The notes beneath the pieces were generated by a model, which was given only the letters and a program-made list of their open reading frames with translations, searched no databases and was not told where the DNA came from. The position numbers and the translations under genes were made by a program. 6,081 nt of DNA from Clostridiales bacterium (GTDB lineage: Bacteria; Bacillota; Clostridia; TANB77; CAG-508). Location: positions 1-6,081 of the forward strand of contig DXVF01000027.1 in the NCBI GenBank assembly GCA_019417465.1, read 5' to 3'. Numbering within the stretch: position 1 is the first letter of the stretch; each line of letters starts with the position of its first letter. This document shows positions 1 through 5,833 of this stretch, piece after piece.

Positions 1-126
1 TAGTAATTCTTATTTTCATATATAATTTTTGCATAAAATTTTTATTAATTATTCGTACCATATTTAAATTTAAAAATTTAGAAAAATTGTGCATAATTAT
101 TTTATCAAAATGGTAATCTTTTGTAT
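1..126. other. AT-rich region downstream of nifU, no gene recognised
   Basis: This stretch follows the nifU stop codon. It is extremely AT-rich and shows no convincing hairpin with a U-tract, so the terminator of the nif operon is not visible here. A minus-strand reading frame is open from an ATG near position 60 to the window edge, but it has no ribosome binding site and a composition expected of random AT-rich DNA. It is not called as a gene. Confidence 0.5.
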
Positions 127-558
127 TTATTGATTTACACAGTTTTCACAAATGCAATTATTACTTTTTTCTTCTAAATATTTGGTATCTTTTCCTACTT
201 TTTTGTAATAATCTATAATTGCTGCTCTTATACTTTCCTCTGCTAATAGTGAACAATGTAATTTAGAAGTTGGTAAACCATCTAAAGCATTTGCTACCAC
301 TTTATTTGTAATATTTAATGCCTCTTTTAAAGTTTTTCCTTTTATAAGTTCTGTAGCCATACTACTTGTTGCTATTGCTGCTCCACATCCAAAAGTTTTA
401 AATTTTGCATCTATAATTATATCTTCTTCTATTTTTAAATAAATCTTCATTATATCCCCACATGCTGGATTACCCACTTGCCCAACTCCATCAGCATCTT
501 CTATTTCCCCCACATTTCTTGGATTATAAAAGTGATCTATAACTTTTTCAGAATACAT
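127..558 (-). CDS. nifU: Fe-S cluster assembly scaffold protein NifU/IscU-like
   Basis: A scaffold on which [2Fe-2S]/[4Fe-4S] clusters are built, in the cytoplasm, from sulfur supplied by the desulfurase encoded just upstream. The 143-aa product is a complete IscU-type domain: N-terminal YSEKVIDHFYNPRNVG, then the three cluster-ligand cysteines Cys33 (NPACGD, with Asp35), Cys58 (FGCGAA) and Cys102 (KLHCSLLAEE). It lacks the C-terminal Nfu domain of long nitrogen-fixation NifU. The short C-terminal extension is unusual: it carries Cys135, Cys137 and Cys140 as a CxCxxC motif. The ATG at 558 is chosen because AGAGGAG lies 4 bases upstream and the family starts M-x-SEKV; an in-frame ATG further upstream would add eight residues overlapping nifS. 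The gene starts one base after the nifS stop, so the two are co-transcribed and probably translationally coupled. The nif symbol is the clostridial convention; a role in nitrogen fixation is not implied. Confidence 0.95.
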   Translation of the reverse strand: MYSEKVIDHFYNPRNVGEIEDADGVGQVGNPACGDIMKIYLKIEEDIIIDAKFKTFGCGAAIATSSMATELIKGKTLKEALNITNKVVANALDGLPTSKLHCSLLAEESIRAAIIDYYKKVGKDTKYLEEKSNNCICENCVNQ

Positions 559-559
559 T

Positions 560-1753
560 TTACTCCTCTTTTCCATTATCAATTTTCTTTAAAAAATCCC
601 CATATAAAGGTGACATATTTCTTAACTTTTGAGTAATTTCTACTAAGCAATCTACTAAATAATCTATATCTTCTTTAGTGTTTTCTTCTCCTATCGTGAT
701 TCTTAATGAACCATGTGCTATTTCAGATGTAAGTCCAATTGCTACTAGTACATGGGATGGATTCATAGAACCTGATGCACACGCAGAACCAGTAGATGCA
801 CATATTCCTTTGAAATCTAAATTAAGAAGTAGTGCTTCCCCTTCTATAAATTTAAAAGAAATATTGCTATTACCTGGAAGTCTATTAGTTCTGTGCCCAT
901 TTATTTTTATATATGGAATTTCTTCTTCTACTCTTTTGATGTAATAATCTCTTAAATTAGTTAGTTTTTCATTATATTCATCAAAATTTTCATATATCTT
1001 TTCAATTGCTTTACCAAGACCAACAATACCAGCTACGTTTTCAGTTCCTGCTCTTTTGTTTCTTTCTTGATGACCTCCATCTTGTATCTTTTCAAATTTT
1101 ACTCCTTCTTTAATATATAAAGCCCCTACACCTTTTGGTCCATAAAACTTATGTGCAGACATAGAAAGTGCATCTATATTTAATTCTTGTACATCTATTC
1201 TTACATTTCCTATTGCTTGAACACTATCTGTATGAAATATTATATTATTTTCTTTTGCTATTTTTCCTATTTCTTTTATTGGCTGAATGGTTCCGATTTC
1301 ATTATTTGCGAACATTATTGTAATTAGTATTGTATCTTTTGTAATTGAATTTTTTAATTCTTCTAAACTAATAATTCCATTTTCATCTACATTTAAATAA
1401 GTAACCTTAAACCCTTGTTCTTCTAATGTTTTGCAAGTATTTAAAACCGCATGGTGTTCTATTTTGCTTGTTATTATATGATTTCCTTTTTCTTTATTTG
1501 CATATGCAATTCCCTTTATTGCTAGATTGTCACTCTCGCTTCCACATGCAGTAAAATATATATCTTTATGATTTGCATTAATAGTTCTGGCAACTTTTTT
1601 TCTTGCCTCTTCTACTGCCCTTCTAGCAGTCCTTCCAATACTATAAAGTGAAGAAGGATTACCATATTCTATCCCAAAATAGGGAATCATTTCTTTTAGT
1701 ACTTCTTCATTTACCTTTGTTGTTGCCGCATGGTCAAAATACCTAATCTTCAT
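560..1753 (-). CDS. nifS: cysteine desulfurase NifS/IscS family
   Basis: A PLP-dependent enzyme that takes sulfur from L-cysteine, giving alanine and an enzyme-bound persulfide passed to the NifU scaffold. The 397-aa length is normal for the family. Visible landmarks, numbered from the ATG, are the start YFDHAATT, the substrate/PLP-stacking His100 in IEHHAVLN, HTDSVQA with Asp176 against the pyridine nitrogen, the Schiff-base Lys202 in SAHKFYGPKG, RAGTEN, and the persulfide Cys325 in STGSACASGS. That loop also holds Cys318. The C-terminal SPLYGDF is typical of clostridial members paired with NifU. A GTG three codons upstream is also in frame, but the purine-rich GAGAAGTG box is correctly spaced only for the ATG at 1753. 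It is the first gene of a two-gene operon. No iscR/Rrf2 regulator gene precedes it here, unlike many clostridial isc loci. Confidence 0.96.
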   Translation of the reverse strand: MKIRYFDHAATTKVNEEVLKEMIPYFGIEYGNPSSLYSIGRTARRAVEEARKKVARTINANHKDIYFTACGSESDNLAIKGIAYANKEKGNHIITSKIEHHAVLNTCKTLEEQGFKVTYLNVDENGIISLEELKNSITKDTILITIMFANNEIGTIQPIKEIGKIAKENNIIFHTDSVQAIGNVRIDVQELNIDALSMSAHKFYGPKGVGALYIKEGVKFEKIQDGGHQERNKRAGTENVAGIVGLGKAIEKIYENFDEYNEKLTNLRDYYIKRVEEEIPYIKINGHRTNRLPGNSNISFKFIEGEALLLNLDFKGICASTGSACASGSMNPSHVLVAIGLTSEIAHGSLRITIGEENTKEDIDYLVDCLVEITQKLRNMSPLYGDFLKKIDNGKEE

Positions 1754-1811
1754 AGTTTTCACTTCTCTTTCTTATATTCACTTACAGTTTAAAGTAATTT
1801 TCCTAATATTT

Positions 1812-1842
1812 ATTATACTTTGACTCTTACTTTATTATGCAA
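1812..1842 (-). promoter_or_regulatory. probable nifS-nifU promoter
   Basis: Reading the minus strand, a perfect TATAAT (1817 to 1812) lies about 58 bases before the nifS ATG. The best -35 candidate is the weak TTGCAT (1842-1837) at a long 19-base spacing, so the promoter probably needs or escapes regulation. Two direct TGCATAA copies 13 bases apart (1835-1841 and 1848-1854 on the plus strand) overlap the -35 region and could be a regulator site. The -10 box is seen directly; regulation is inference. Confidence 0.5.
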
Positions 1843-1912
1843 TAAATTTATGCAGTTATTTCATATAATTCAAAAAAATATAGCAAGAAATATTTAAATT
1901 TTTCACAAATAT

Positions 1913-1953
1913 AAGGCTAGTAAAAAAGCATTTTACACTTTTTTACTAGCCTT
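1913..1953 (-). terminator. perfect 16-bp hairpin, probable terminator of the 112-aa membrane protein gene
   Basis: Positions 1913-1928 are perfectly complementary to 1938-1953 with a 9-base loop. The hairpin starts 15 bases after the stop codon of the upstream minus-strand gene. The stem carries internal A6/T6 runs, but neither strand has a long U-tract after it, so termination could be incomplete. It separates that gene from the nifS promoter. Confidence 0.65.
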
Positions 1954-1968
1954 TAAAATACTAAATTT

Positions 1969-2307
1969 TTATCCTTGCTCTGCCCATCTTAAAACTCTTA
2001 TATTTCTATAAGTCTCTAATACTTGTCTATATTTAGAATATTCTTCTTCCCAAATTGCATTTGGAACTTTATCAAATGCATTAAAGACATCTTCTGCTTG
2101 AGTTAGGAATATAATCTGCTCTTGTGCATTCATATGTTCATATTGTTTAGATAATCTATATAATTTATCTAAGGTTTTATTTGCCTCTATAAAACTCCAG
2201 AAATCTTTTACATTCATTCCAGCAAGCTTAATTTGCATGATTGCATATCCTATTAATCCAAATATAACTAAAATTAATGTATAAATAATAATGGTTAGTA
2301 TAGTCAT
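1969..2307 (-). CDS. hypothetical protein with one N-terminal membrane helix
   Basis: I do not recognise a named family. The 112-aa product starts with a strongly hydrophobic segment (about residues 2-26, rich in I, L, V) that should be a membrane anchor. A soluble, charged, mostly helical part follows (about 32-112) with many Trp, Tyr, Glu and Lys residues, including NAIWEEEYSKY and a C-terminal NIRVLRWAEQG. No signal-peptidase site, cysteines or catalytic motif are seen. The ATG at 2307 is chosen because AAGGTGG lies 7 bases upstream and because a good promoter ends only about 22 bases upstream; longer in-frame starts would lie inside that promoter. It is monocistronic between its own promoter and a hairpin terminator. 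The regular codon use and good signals suggest a real, expressed gene of unknown role. Confidence 0.8.
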   Translation of the reverse strand: MTILTIIIYTLILVIFGLIGYAIMQIKLAGMNVKDFWSFIEANKTLDKLYRLSKQYEHMNAQEQIIFLTQAEDVFNAFDKVPNAIWEEEYSKYRQVLETYRNIRVLRWAEQG

Positions 2308-2335
2308 TTTTACCACCTTCTTACTAATATACTTA

Positions 2336-2364
2336 ATTATACCATACATGTAATATTTTTGCAA
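2336..2364 (-). promoter_or_regulatory. sigma-A promoter of the 112-aa membrane protein gene
   Basis: On the minus strand TTGCAA (2364-2359), a 17-base spacer and TATAAT (2341-2336) with the extended -10 form TGG before it. This predicts a short leader of about 20 bases before the GGTGG ribosome site. Three GTAATAT copies (at 2350, 2372 and 2383, plus strand) lie over and upstream of the -35. Confidence 0.8.
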
Positions 2365-2429
2365 ACTTTTCGTAATATTATTGTAATATATTTTTCATGA
2401 TAATTCTACAATTTATTTTATTTTTCTGT

Positions 2430-2457
2430 TTGATTTATTTACAATATATGGTATAAT
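2430..2457 (+). promoter_or_regulatory. promoter of the CDF transporter gene
   Basis: TTGATT (2430-2435), a 16-base spacer and TATAAT (2452-2457) preceded by TGG as an extended -10. The gene's TGGAG site and ATG follow within 30 bases. It points away from the membrane-protein promoter at 2336-2364, so the two transcripts diverge. Confidence 0.75.
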
Positions 2458-2486
2458 AATTTAATATTTTTGATTGGAGTAATTTT

Positions 2487-3345
2487 ATGGATAGATATAA
2501 CGAAACAAAAAAAGCTGGTATTCTAGGAATATTTGGGAATATTTTTTTATTAATAATTAAAGCCATTGTTGGTTTTATTAGTGGAAGTCAAGCAATGATT
2601 GCAGATGCTGCAAATAGTGCAGGTGATATCTTCGCTTCTTTAATGACATTTATCGGAAATAAAATAGCTAGCGAACCTCAAGATGATACTCACAATTTTG
2701 GCCATGGAAAAGCAGAATATATATTTTCTTTGTTTATAAGCATTTCTATGATCATTGTAGCTTTAAAATTGCTATATGACTCTATTTTCTCACTTATTAA
2801 CAATAATAAATTTGAGTCTTCTATATTTCTAATTATGGTGTGTATTATAACTATAATAGTAAAATTCTGTTTATTTTTATATACAAATTCGTTATCTAAA
2901 AAGTATCCAAATATACTTTTAGAAGCAAATAAAAAAGACCATAGAAATGATTGTATAGTAACTACATTTACATTAACTTCTATAATACTTAGCTTCTTTA
3001 ATATTTATTGGTTTGACCGGAGTTGTTGGTATAGGTATTTCTTTATGGATATGCTATACAGGAGTTAAAATTTTTATAGAAAGTTTTAATGTTTTAATGG
3101 ATATATCATTAGATAATAAGACTAAAGATATGATTTTAGACTTAGCTCACACATATAAAGAAATTAAAAATTTAGATAATATTTCTTCAACACCTGTTGG
3201 ATATCAATATGTTGTTTTTATTACTATCTATGTAGATGGCAATATGACTACATTCGCGAGCCACAAATTAGCTGATAACTTAGAAAAGGATATTGATAAA
3301 TTAGACAAAATTTATAAAACTATTATTCATGTAAATCCTATTTAA
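2487..3345 (+). pseudogene. cation diffusion facilitator (CDF) metal exporter, single-base frameshift
   Basis: CDF proteins export divalent metals (Zn, Mn, Fe, Cd) across the cytoplasmic membrane by proton antiport. The first part (2487 to about 3018, frame of the ATG, GGAG 7 bases upstream) encodes helices 1-5. The second part (about 3016-3345, next frame) encodes helix 6 and the cytoplasmic metal-binding domain ending KTIIHVNPI. Removing one C from the CC at 3017-3018 turns the junction into FDGVVGIG and yields a continuous ~285-aa protein of normal CDF length. Metal-site residues visible: Asn43 and Asp47 in helix 2 (DAANSAGD), the loop HNFGHGKAE, and Asp151 and Asp155 in helix 5 (DHRND). 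The Asn/Asp plus Asp/Asp set is closer to Mn-type CDFs than to the Asp/Asp plus His/Asp of zinc exporters such as YiiP; substrate is inference. As written, the product would lose helix 6 and its C-terminal domain. It may be a real null allele or a sequencing error. Confidence 0.87.
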
Positions 3346-3510
3346 ATTTCATGCTAGAATATGGAATACTATTTTCTTTTTGTATTTCTTCTTTATTTTG
3401 GCTTGCTAATAAATCTCCCAATTTGTCTTGCATATAAACCAATCAAAAAGCTTTTTAAAATTTTTTCTGTTTATATACTTCTTAATATTTTCTATAGCAT
3501 AATCTAACAT
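3338..3510 (-). pseudogene. small reading frame downstream of the NTP pyrophosphohydrolase, apparently frameshifted
   Basis: An ATG (3510) lies three bases after the stop of the COG4997-type gene and opens a 34-codon frame (3406-3510, product starting MLDYAIENIKKYINRK). In the next frame a 31-codon stretch (3338-3433, starting MQDKLGDLLASQNKEE) has an equally protein-like, charged composition. Adding one T to the TTT near 3437 would join them as KLFDWFYMQDKLGDLL and give a protein of about 58 aa. The end overlaps the last 8 bases of the convergent CDF gene. I recognise no family. It may be a decayed or mis-sequenced small gene of the same operon, or two chance frames. Confidence 0.3.
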
Positions 3511-3513
3511 TAT

Positions 3514-3888
3514 TTATGTATTTTTTCTCCATTCTTTCTTTAATTCATTTTCTTCTCTTTCATCAATACTTTCTTGTTCTACATCAATCAAATAGATTCT
3601 ATCATTAAAAGACCCTTTTTTGCTATTTTTTATTTGTCTAGCAGTTTCTATATCTTCAATTGATATATTTCTATCTTTCATTATAGCAAAAATAACTTCC
3701 ATTAAGTCTGCCAATTCTTCTGTGTTGTGTTCTTCAATAAATTCATGGGCTTCTTCAAATAACTTTTTATCTAACTCCTCCAAATACTCATCTTTATTTA
3801 GAATTTTATAATTACATTTTCTTCCTTCCATAGAATTAATGTTTTCAGGTATTTTATCCCTTACTAATTTATTATAAATATACTTCAT
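3514..3888 (-). CDS. MazG-superfamily (COG4997-like) NTP pyrophosphohydrolase
   Basis: A predicted house-cleaning enzyme that cleaves nucleoside triphosphates to monophosphate and pyrophosphate, probably cytoplasmic and Mg-dependent; the preferred nucleotide is unknown. The 124-aa product begins YNKLVRDKIPENI, the hallmark opening of the COG4997 group (phosphoribosyl-ATP pyrophosphohydrolase-like, all-alpha). It carries the MazG metal motif EExxE then ExxD: Glu45, Glu46, Glu49 in FEEAHEF and Glu58, Asp61 in EELADLMEV. The C-terminal third is charged and variable (KGSFNDRIYL then a Glu/Lys-rich tail). Start at 3888: TTGGAG lies 9 bases upstream, whereas the in-frame ATG three codons earlier touches the GGAG. 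It follows the broken MazG stub by 65 bases and the NUDIX gene by about 190, all in one direction, which suggests an operon for nucleotide-pool cleaning. Confidence 0.88.
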   Translation of the reverse strand: MKYIYNKLVRDKIPENINSMEGRKCNYKILNKDEYLEELDKKLFEEAHEFIEEHNTEELADLMEVIFAIMKDRNISIEDIETARQIKNSKKGSFNDRIYLIDVEQESIDEREENELKKEWRKNT

Positions 3889-3953
3889 ATGTATCATCTC
3901 CAATTTCAATTATGCATATATAGCAAAACTTTTGTTTTTATAAATCTATATTG

Positions 3954-4046
3954 TTATCTAATTATTATATATTTTATATATTGCTGTACTTCTTGTAATG
4001 TGGTTATTTCATTTAACTTATTCCACAAATCTAATTGACTATTCAA
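3954..4046 (-). pseudogene. N-terminal remnant of a MazG-like nucleotide pyrophosphohydrolase
   Basis: A 30-codon frame starts at TTG (4046) with AAAGGATG about 8 bases upstream and encodes a product containing LDLWNKLNEITTLQEVQ and then QYIKYIIIR before TAA. This resembles the first helix of MazG-like pyrophosphohydrolases, where LWNKLN..TL.ELQ.YI..I...RGF precedes the EExxE metal motif. Here the frame stops exactly where RGF would follow. None of the three frames downstream, up to the COG4997-type gene, contains the expected metal-binding helices, so the catalytic part has been lost rather than merely frameshifted. It sits 33 bases after the NUDIX stop, in operon position. The family assignment rests on pattern memory of a short segment and should be treated as moderate. 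Confidence 0.5.
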
Positions 4047-4079
4047 TTTAGTTCATCCTTTTCTAATTATTTTCTATTT

Positions 4080-4610
4080 TTAACATTTACTTTTGACAAT
4101 TTTCTCTATTTCTTCTTTAATAAATTTATTTACAAACTCCCATCTATGTTTAATAAACTGCCCCTTTTTTACTAAATCATCAATTTCTTCCCATGTTGCC
4201 CATTTTGCGTCAGATACCTCATCTTCTTGAAATTTCATTTTAGAAATATCATAATTACATTTTAAAATATATGTATCAATCCAAACATTTCCTGTTCTAA
4301 ACTTTGTTATTAATTTCAAATTACTTTCATCAATATCAATATTTAATTCTTCCTTTGCTTCTCTTACGATAGTTTTTAGTGAATTTTCTCCTAATATAAC
4401 GGAGCCACCTGTCATAGCCCATACATTAGGCTCTAATTTTTTTAATGGCGACCTTTTTTGAATTAAAATCTTATTTTTGCTATTAATTATCCATACATCT
4501 GCACCTAAATGATAAAAACCTCTTTCAAATACTTTTTGGTCATATTTTTTCATTATCTCTCCTGTTGGATTTCCTTCTCTATCTAATACCTGCCATAATT
4601 CCTTACTCAT
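4080..4610 (-). CDS. NUDIX hydrolase (IPP isomerase-like subgroup)
   Basis: NUDIX enzymes hydrolyse nucleoside diphosphates linked to another group, often damaged dNTPs. The 176-aa product opens with ELWQVLDREGNPTG, followed by YHLGADVWIINSKNKILIQKRSP, the layout of the COG1443-like group named after isopentenyl-diphosphate isomerase but mostly of unknown substrate. The Nudix box is complete: Gly69-x5-Glu75, seven residues, then Arg83-Glu84-x2-Glu87-Glu88. Asn90 replaces the usual glycine in the sequence REAKEELNI, a tolerated variant. EVSDAKWATWEEI after the box is the usual C-terminal strand/helix. Start 4610 is chosen for the perfect GGAGGT 10 bases upstream and the family N-terminus; an ATG at 4628 would add six residues and overlap the previous gene. 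The SD lies in the last codons of the DUF84 gene, 8 bases away, so the two are coupled. Confidence 0.92.
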   Translation of the reverse strand: MSKELWQVLDREGNPTGEIMKKYDQKVFERGFYHLGADVWIINSKNKILIQKRSPLKKLEPNVWAMTGGSVILGENSLKTIVREAKEELNIDIDESNLKLITKFRTGNVWIDTYILKCNYDISKMKFQEDEVSDAKWATWEEIDDLVKKGQFIKHRWEFVNKFIKEEIEKIVKSKC

Positions 4611-4618
4611 ATTCCTTT

Positions 4619-5149
4619 TTACCTCCATATATCTCCATTTATATGCTTAGTTAATGCCATAATAAACGCATTTCTTGTTAAATCAATTCTTGAAACCTCA
4701 TCTTTTGTTAAATAACTTATTCCACCTTTTCCTTTGCCTAAATCTTTTCCAGTAAATATTTTATCCATAACTTTTCCTAGTTCTGTTTGTTTTATTTCTT
4801 CTATATATTTTTCAGGTATTGGAAATCCTTGACTTGTTCCTACACTTTGAAATTCTTTTGAATCTTCTATTACAACACAATTAATATCAATCCATTCCCC
4901 TAATGAATTTGTAATTCCTGCTTCACTCGATATGTAAAAGTCTACTTCTATTTTATTTTCCTTCGCATATTTTTTCAGGTTTTTTACTCTATTTTTAGCA
5001 CCTTGTAATATTTCTTCATTAAATGGTTGGTCTCCCACTTCTGAATCTACTGAAATCCCCTCTATTTCAACATTCTCAAAATACTTTTCAAAAGCCTGTT
5101 TTGCTCCTTCTATTTTTCCCGAATTTTTTGTTCCCATTAATATTTTCAA
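4619..5149 (-). CDS. DUF84/YjjX-like inosine/xanthosine triphosphatase
   Basis: This family (COG1986, NTPase_I-T) hydrolyses ITP and XTP, keeping deaminated purines out of RNA and DNA. The 176-aa product has full family length. It shows MKILMGTKNSGKIEGAKQAF in place of the usual MKIxVGSxNPVKIEAVKxAF; VDSEVGDQPFNEEILQGAKNR, matching VxSGVxxQP..E.xxGAxNR; YISSEAGI with Glu76 at the conserved acidic position; SQGFPIP; and the terminal KGGISYLTKDEVSR with DLTRNAFIMAL. Start is TTG at 5149: AAAGGAG sits 10 bases upstream and the alignment begins exactly there, while the first ATG (fifth codon) would remove the opening strand. Its first ~60 bases are overlapped by the recombinase-fusion frame at 5088-5507. 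Family recognition is firm; the ITP/XTP substrate is by family knowledge. Confidence 0.88.
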   Translation of the reverse strand: MKILMGTKNSGKIEGAKQAFEKYFENVEIEGISVDSEVGDQPFNEEILQGAKNRVKNLKKYAKENKIEVDFYISSEAGITNSLGEWIDINCVVIEDSKEFQSVGTSQGFPIPEKYIEEIKQTELGKVMDKIFTGKDLGKGKGGISYLTKDEVSRIDLTRNAFIMALTKHINGDIWR

Positions 5150-5507
5150 TTTTTTCCATCTCCTTTATATATCTATAGATTTCTCCCCAATTATTTACTT
5201 CTTTTATATATCTGCTTTCTTCTAGTTTTACTAAATTGGTATCTCTAAAATACAATGTATTTACTTTATTATCTGCTAATTTCTTTATTATTTTCCAGTC
5301 ATCTGCATATATTCCTGCAAATTGCCATTCAGATTTGCTATTGATTTTTTCATCATAATACTTTAATTGTGATTGGTAACTATTTAATTGTTCTTCGTTT
5401 CCTGTGCTAACTCTACAATAAGCACATACTCTTAATCTTTCTTTGATTGTTGTACCTGTTACTCTGTTAATTCTTCCATTTGTTTTCTCTATGACTTGTA
5501 TTTCCAT
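5088..5507 (-). pseudogene. truncated serine recombinase N-terminus fused to an unrelated tail
   Basis: The first ~69 residues are the start of a large serine site-specific recombinase of the kind found in clostridial mobile elements: MEIQVIEKTNGRINRVTG, then RVCAYCRVSTGNEEQLNSYQ with Arg32 and the nucleophile Ser34, then EWQFAGIYAD. At that point (about 5300) EGISGT would normally follow. Instead the frame continues with DWKIIKKLADNK and NTLYFRDTNLVKLEESRYIK, a segment with no recombinase features that I do not recognise. It ends after running about 60 bases into the DUF84 gene in another frame. The other recombinase parts (rest of catalytic domain, recombinase domain, zinc ribbon) are absent, so it cannot recombine DNA. 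The GGAGG 5 bases before the ATG is strong, so the stub is probably still translated. The best reading is a deletion that joined the element's recombinase to the 3' end of a gene formerly upstream of DUF84. Confidence 0.8.
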
Positions 5508-5579
5508 CTTTCCTCCATTCCGCCTAGAGATAAAACTTAATAATTTTATATCATTTTTTGGATAAAAAGTAAATTGATA

Positions 5580-5756
5580 TTACAAAAGTTTGTAATCTTT
5601 TAATATTTTTCTTTTTATTTCTTGATATTCTATTTCTGTTATTAAATTTTCTCTAAACAAATTATTTAAGAATGATAATTCCATGCTACAATTTAGCATA
5701 GTATTATCTTTTAAGTCATTAGAGTTATTTACTTCTATCTTGTAATCATGTAGCAT
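5580..5756 (-). CDS. small SHOCT-like protein, associated with recombinase element
   Basis: A 58-aa product whose second half, about residues 26-53 (ELSFLNNLFRENLITEIEYQ then EIKRKIL), has the layout of the SHOCT motif: a helix with L..L...NLIT, a turn, then E.EY..IK.KIL. Short proteins of this type commonly sit just upstream of serine recombinase genes in Firmicute mobile elements; their function is not established. The first 20 residues are polar and carry no clear motif. Start at 5756: AAGGAG lies 7 bases upstream; a longer frame reaching 5798 would begin inside the leader hairpin. The stop is 72 bases before the recombinase stub, same strand, and both follow the promoter at 5846-5874. The SHOCT similarity is by eye. 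Confidence 0.72.
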   Translation of the reverse strand: MLHDYKIEVNNSNDLKDNTMLNCSMELSFLNNLFRENLITEIEYQEIKRKILKDYKLL

Positions 5757-5787
5757 GAAACTACTCCTTTTCTTTAAATTTGAAAAG

Positions 5788-5833
5788 AAAAAGAGCAAAG
5801 AAACTAATTTTTTCTAATCTCTTTGCTCTTTTT
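5788..5833. terminator. 14-bp hairpin with flanking T runs, leader terminator or bidirectional terminator
   Basis: Positions 5788-5801 pair perfectly with 5820-5833 around an 18-base loop. On the plus strand eight T residues span the end of the stem and beyond; on the minus strand the distal arm runs into TTTTTCTTTTC. It can therefore act as an intrinsic terminator in both directions. On the minus strand it lies between the promoter (5846-5874) and the 58-aa gene, starting only a few bases after the predicted transcription start. It would either attenuate that transcript or be a relic terminator of a lost plus-strand gene. Confidence 0.65.

Noticed and set aside
1..60. Start of another nif-operon gene such as mnmA on the minus strand
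   Set aside because: The open frame near 60 has no ribosome site and lacks the GMSGGVDSS P-loop that would mark mnmA.
678..944. Plus-strand open frame of 88 codons
   Set aside because: It lies antisense inside nifS, has no ribosome binding site and its product is the shadow of the conserved desulfurase C-terminus.
2307..2364. Longer N-terminus for the membrane protein starting at 2364
   Set aside because: That start lies in the -35 box of the gene's own promoter, so it would not be in the transcript.
3013..3345. Independent gene starting at TTG 3013
   Set aside because: It has no ribosome binding site and its sequence continues the CDF fold exactly (helix 6 plus cytoplasmic domain), so it is the second half of a frameshifted gene.
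3445..3456. AAAAAGCTTTTT palindrome as a terminator for the CDF gene
   Set aside because: It has no loop and only A/T pairs plus one GC step; it cannot form a stable RNA hairpin of terminator type.
3620..3811. Plus-strand open frame of 63 codons, Ser/Ile-rich
   Set aside because: It is antisense to the metal-binding helices of the COG4997-type gene and is a by-product of Glu/Asp/Asn codons read backwards.
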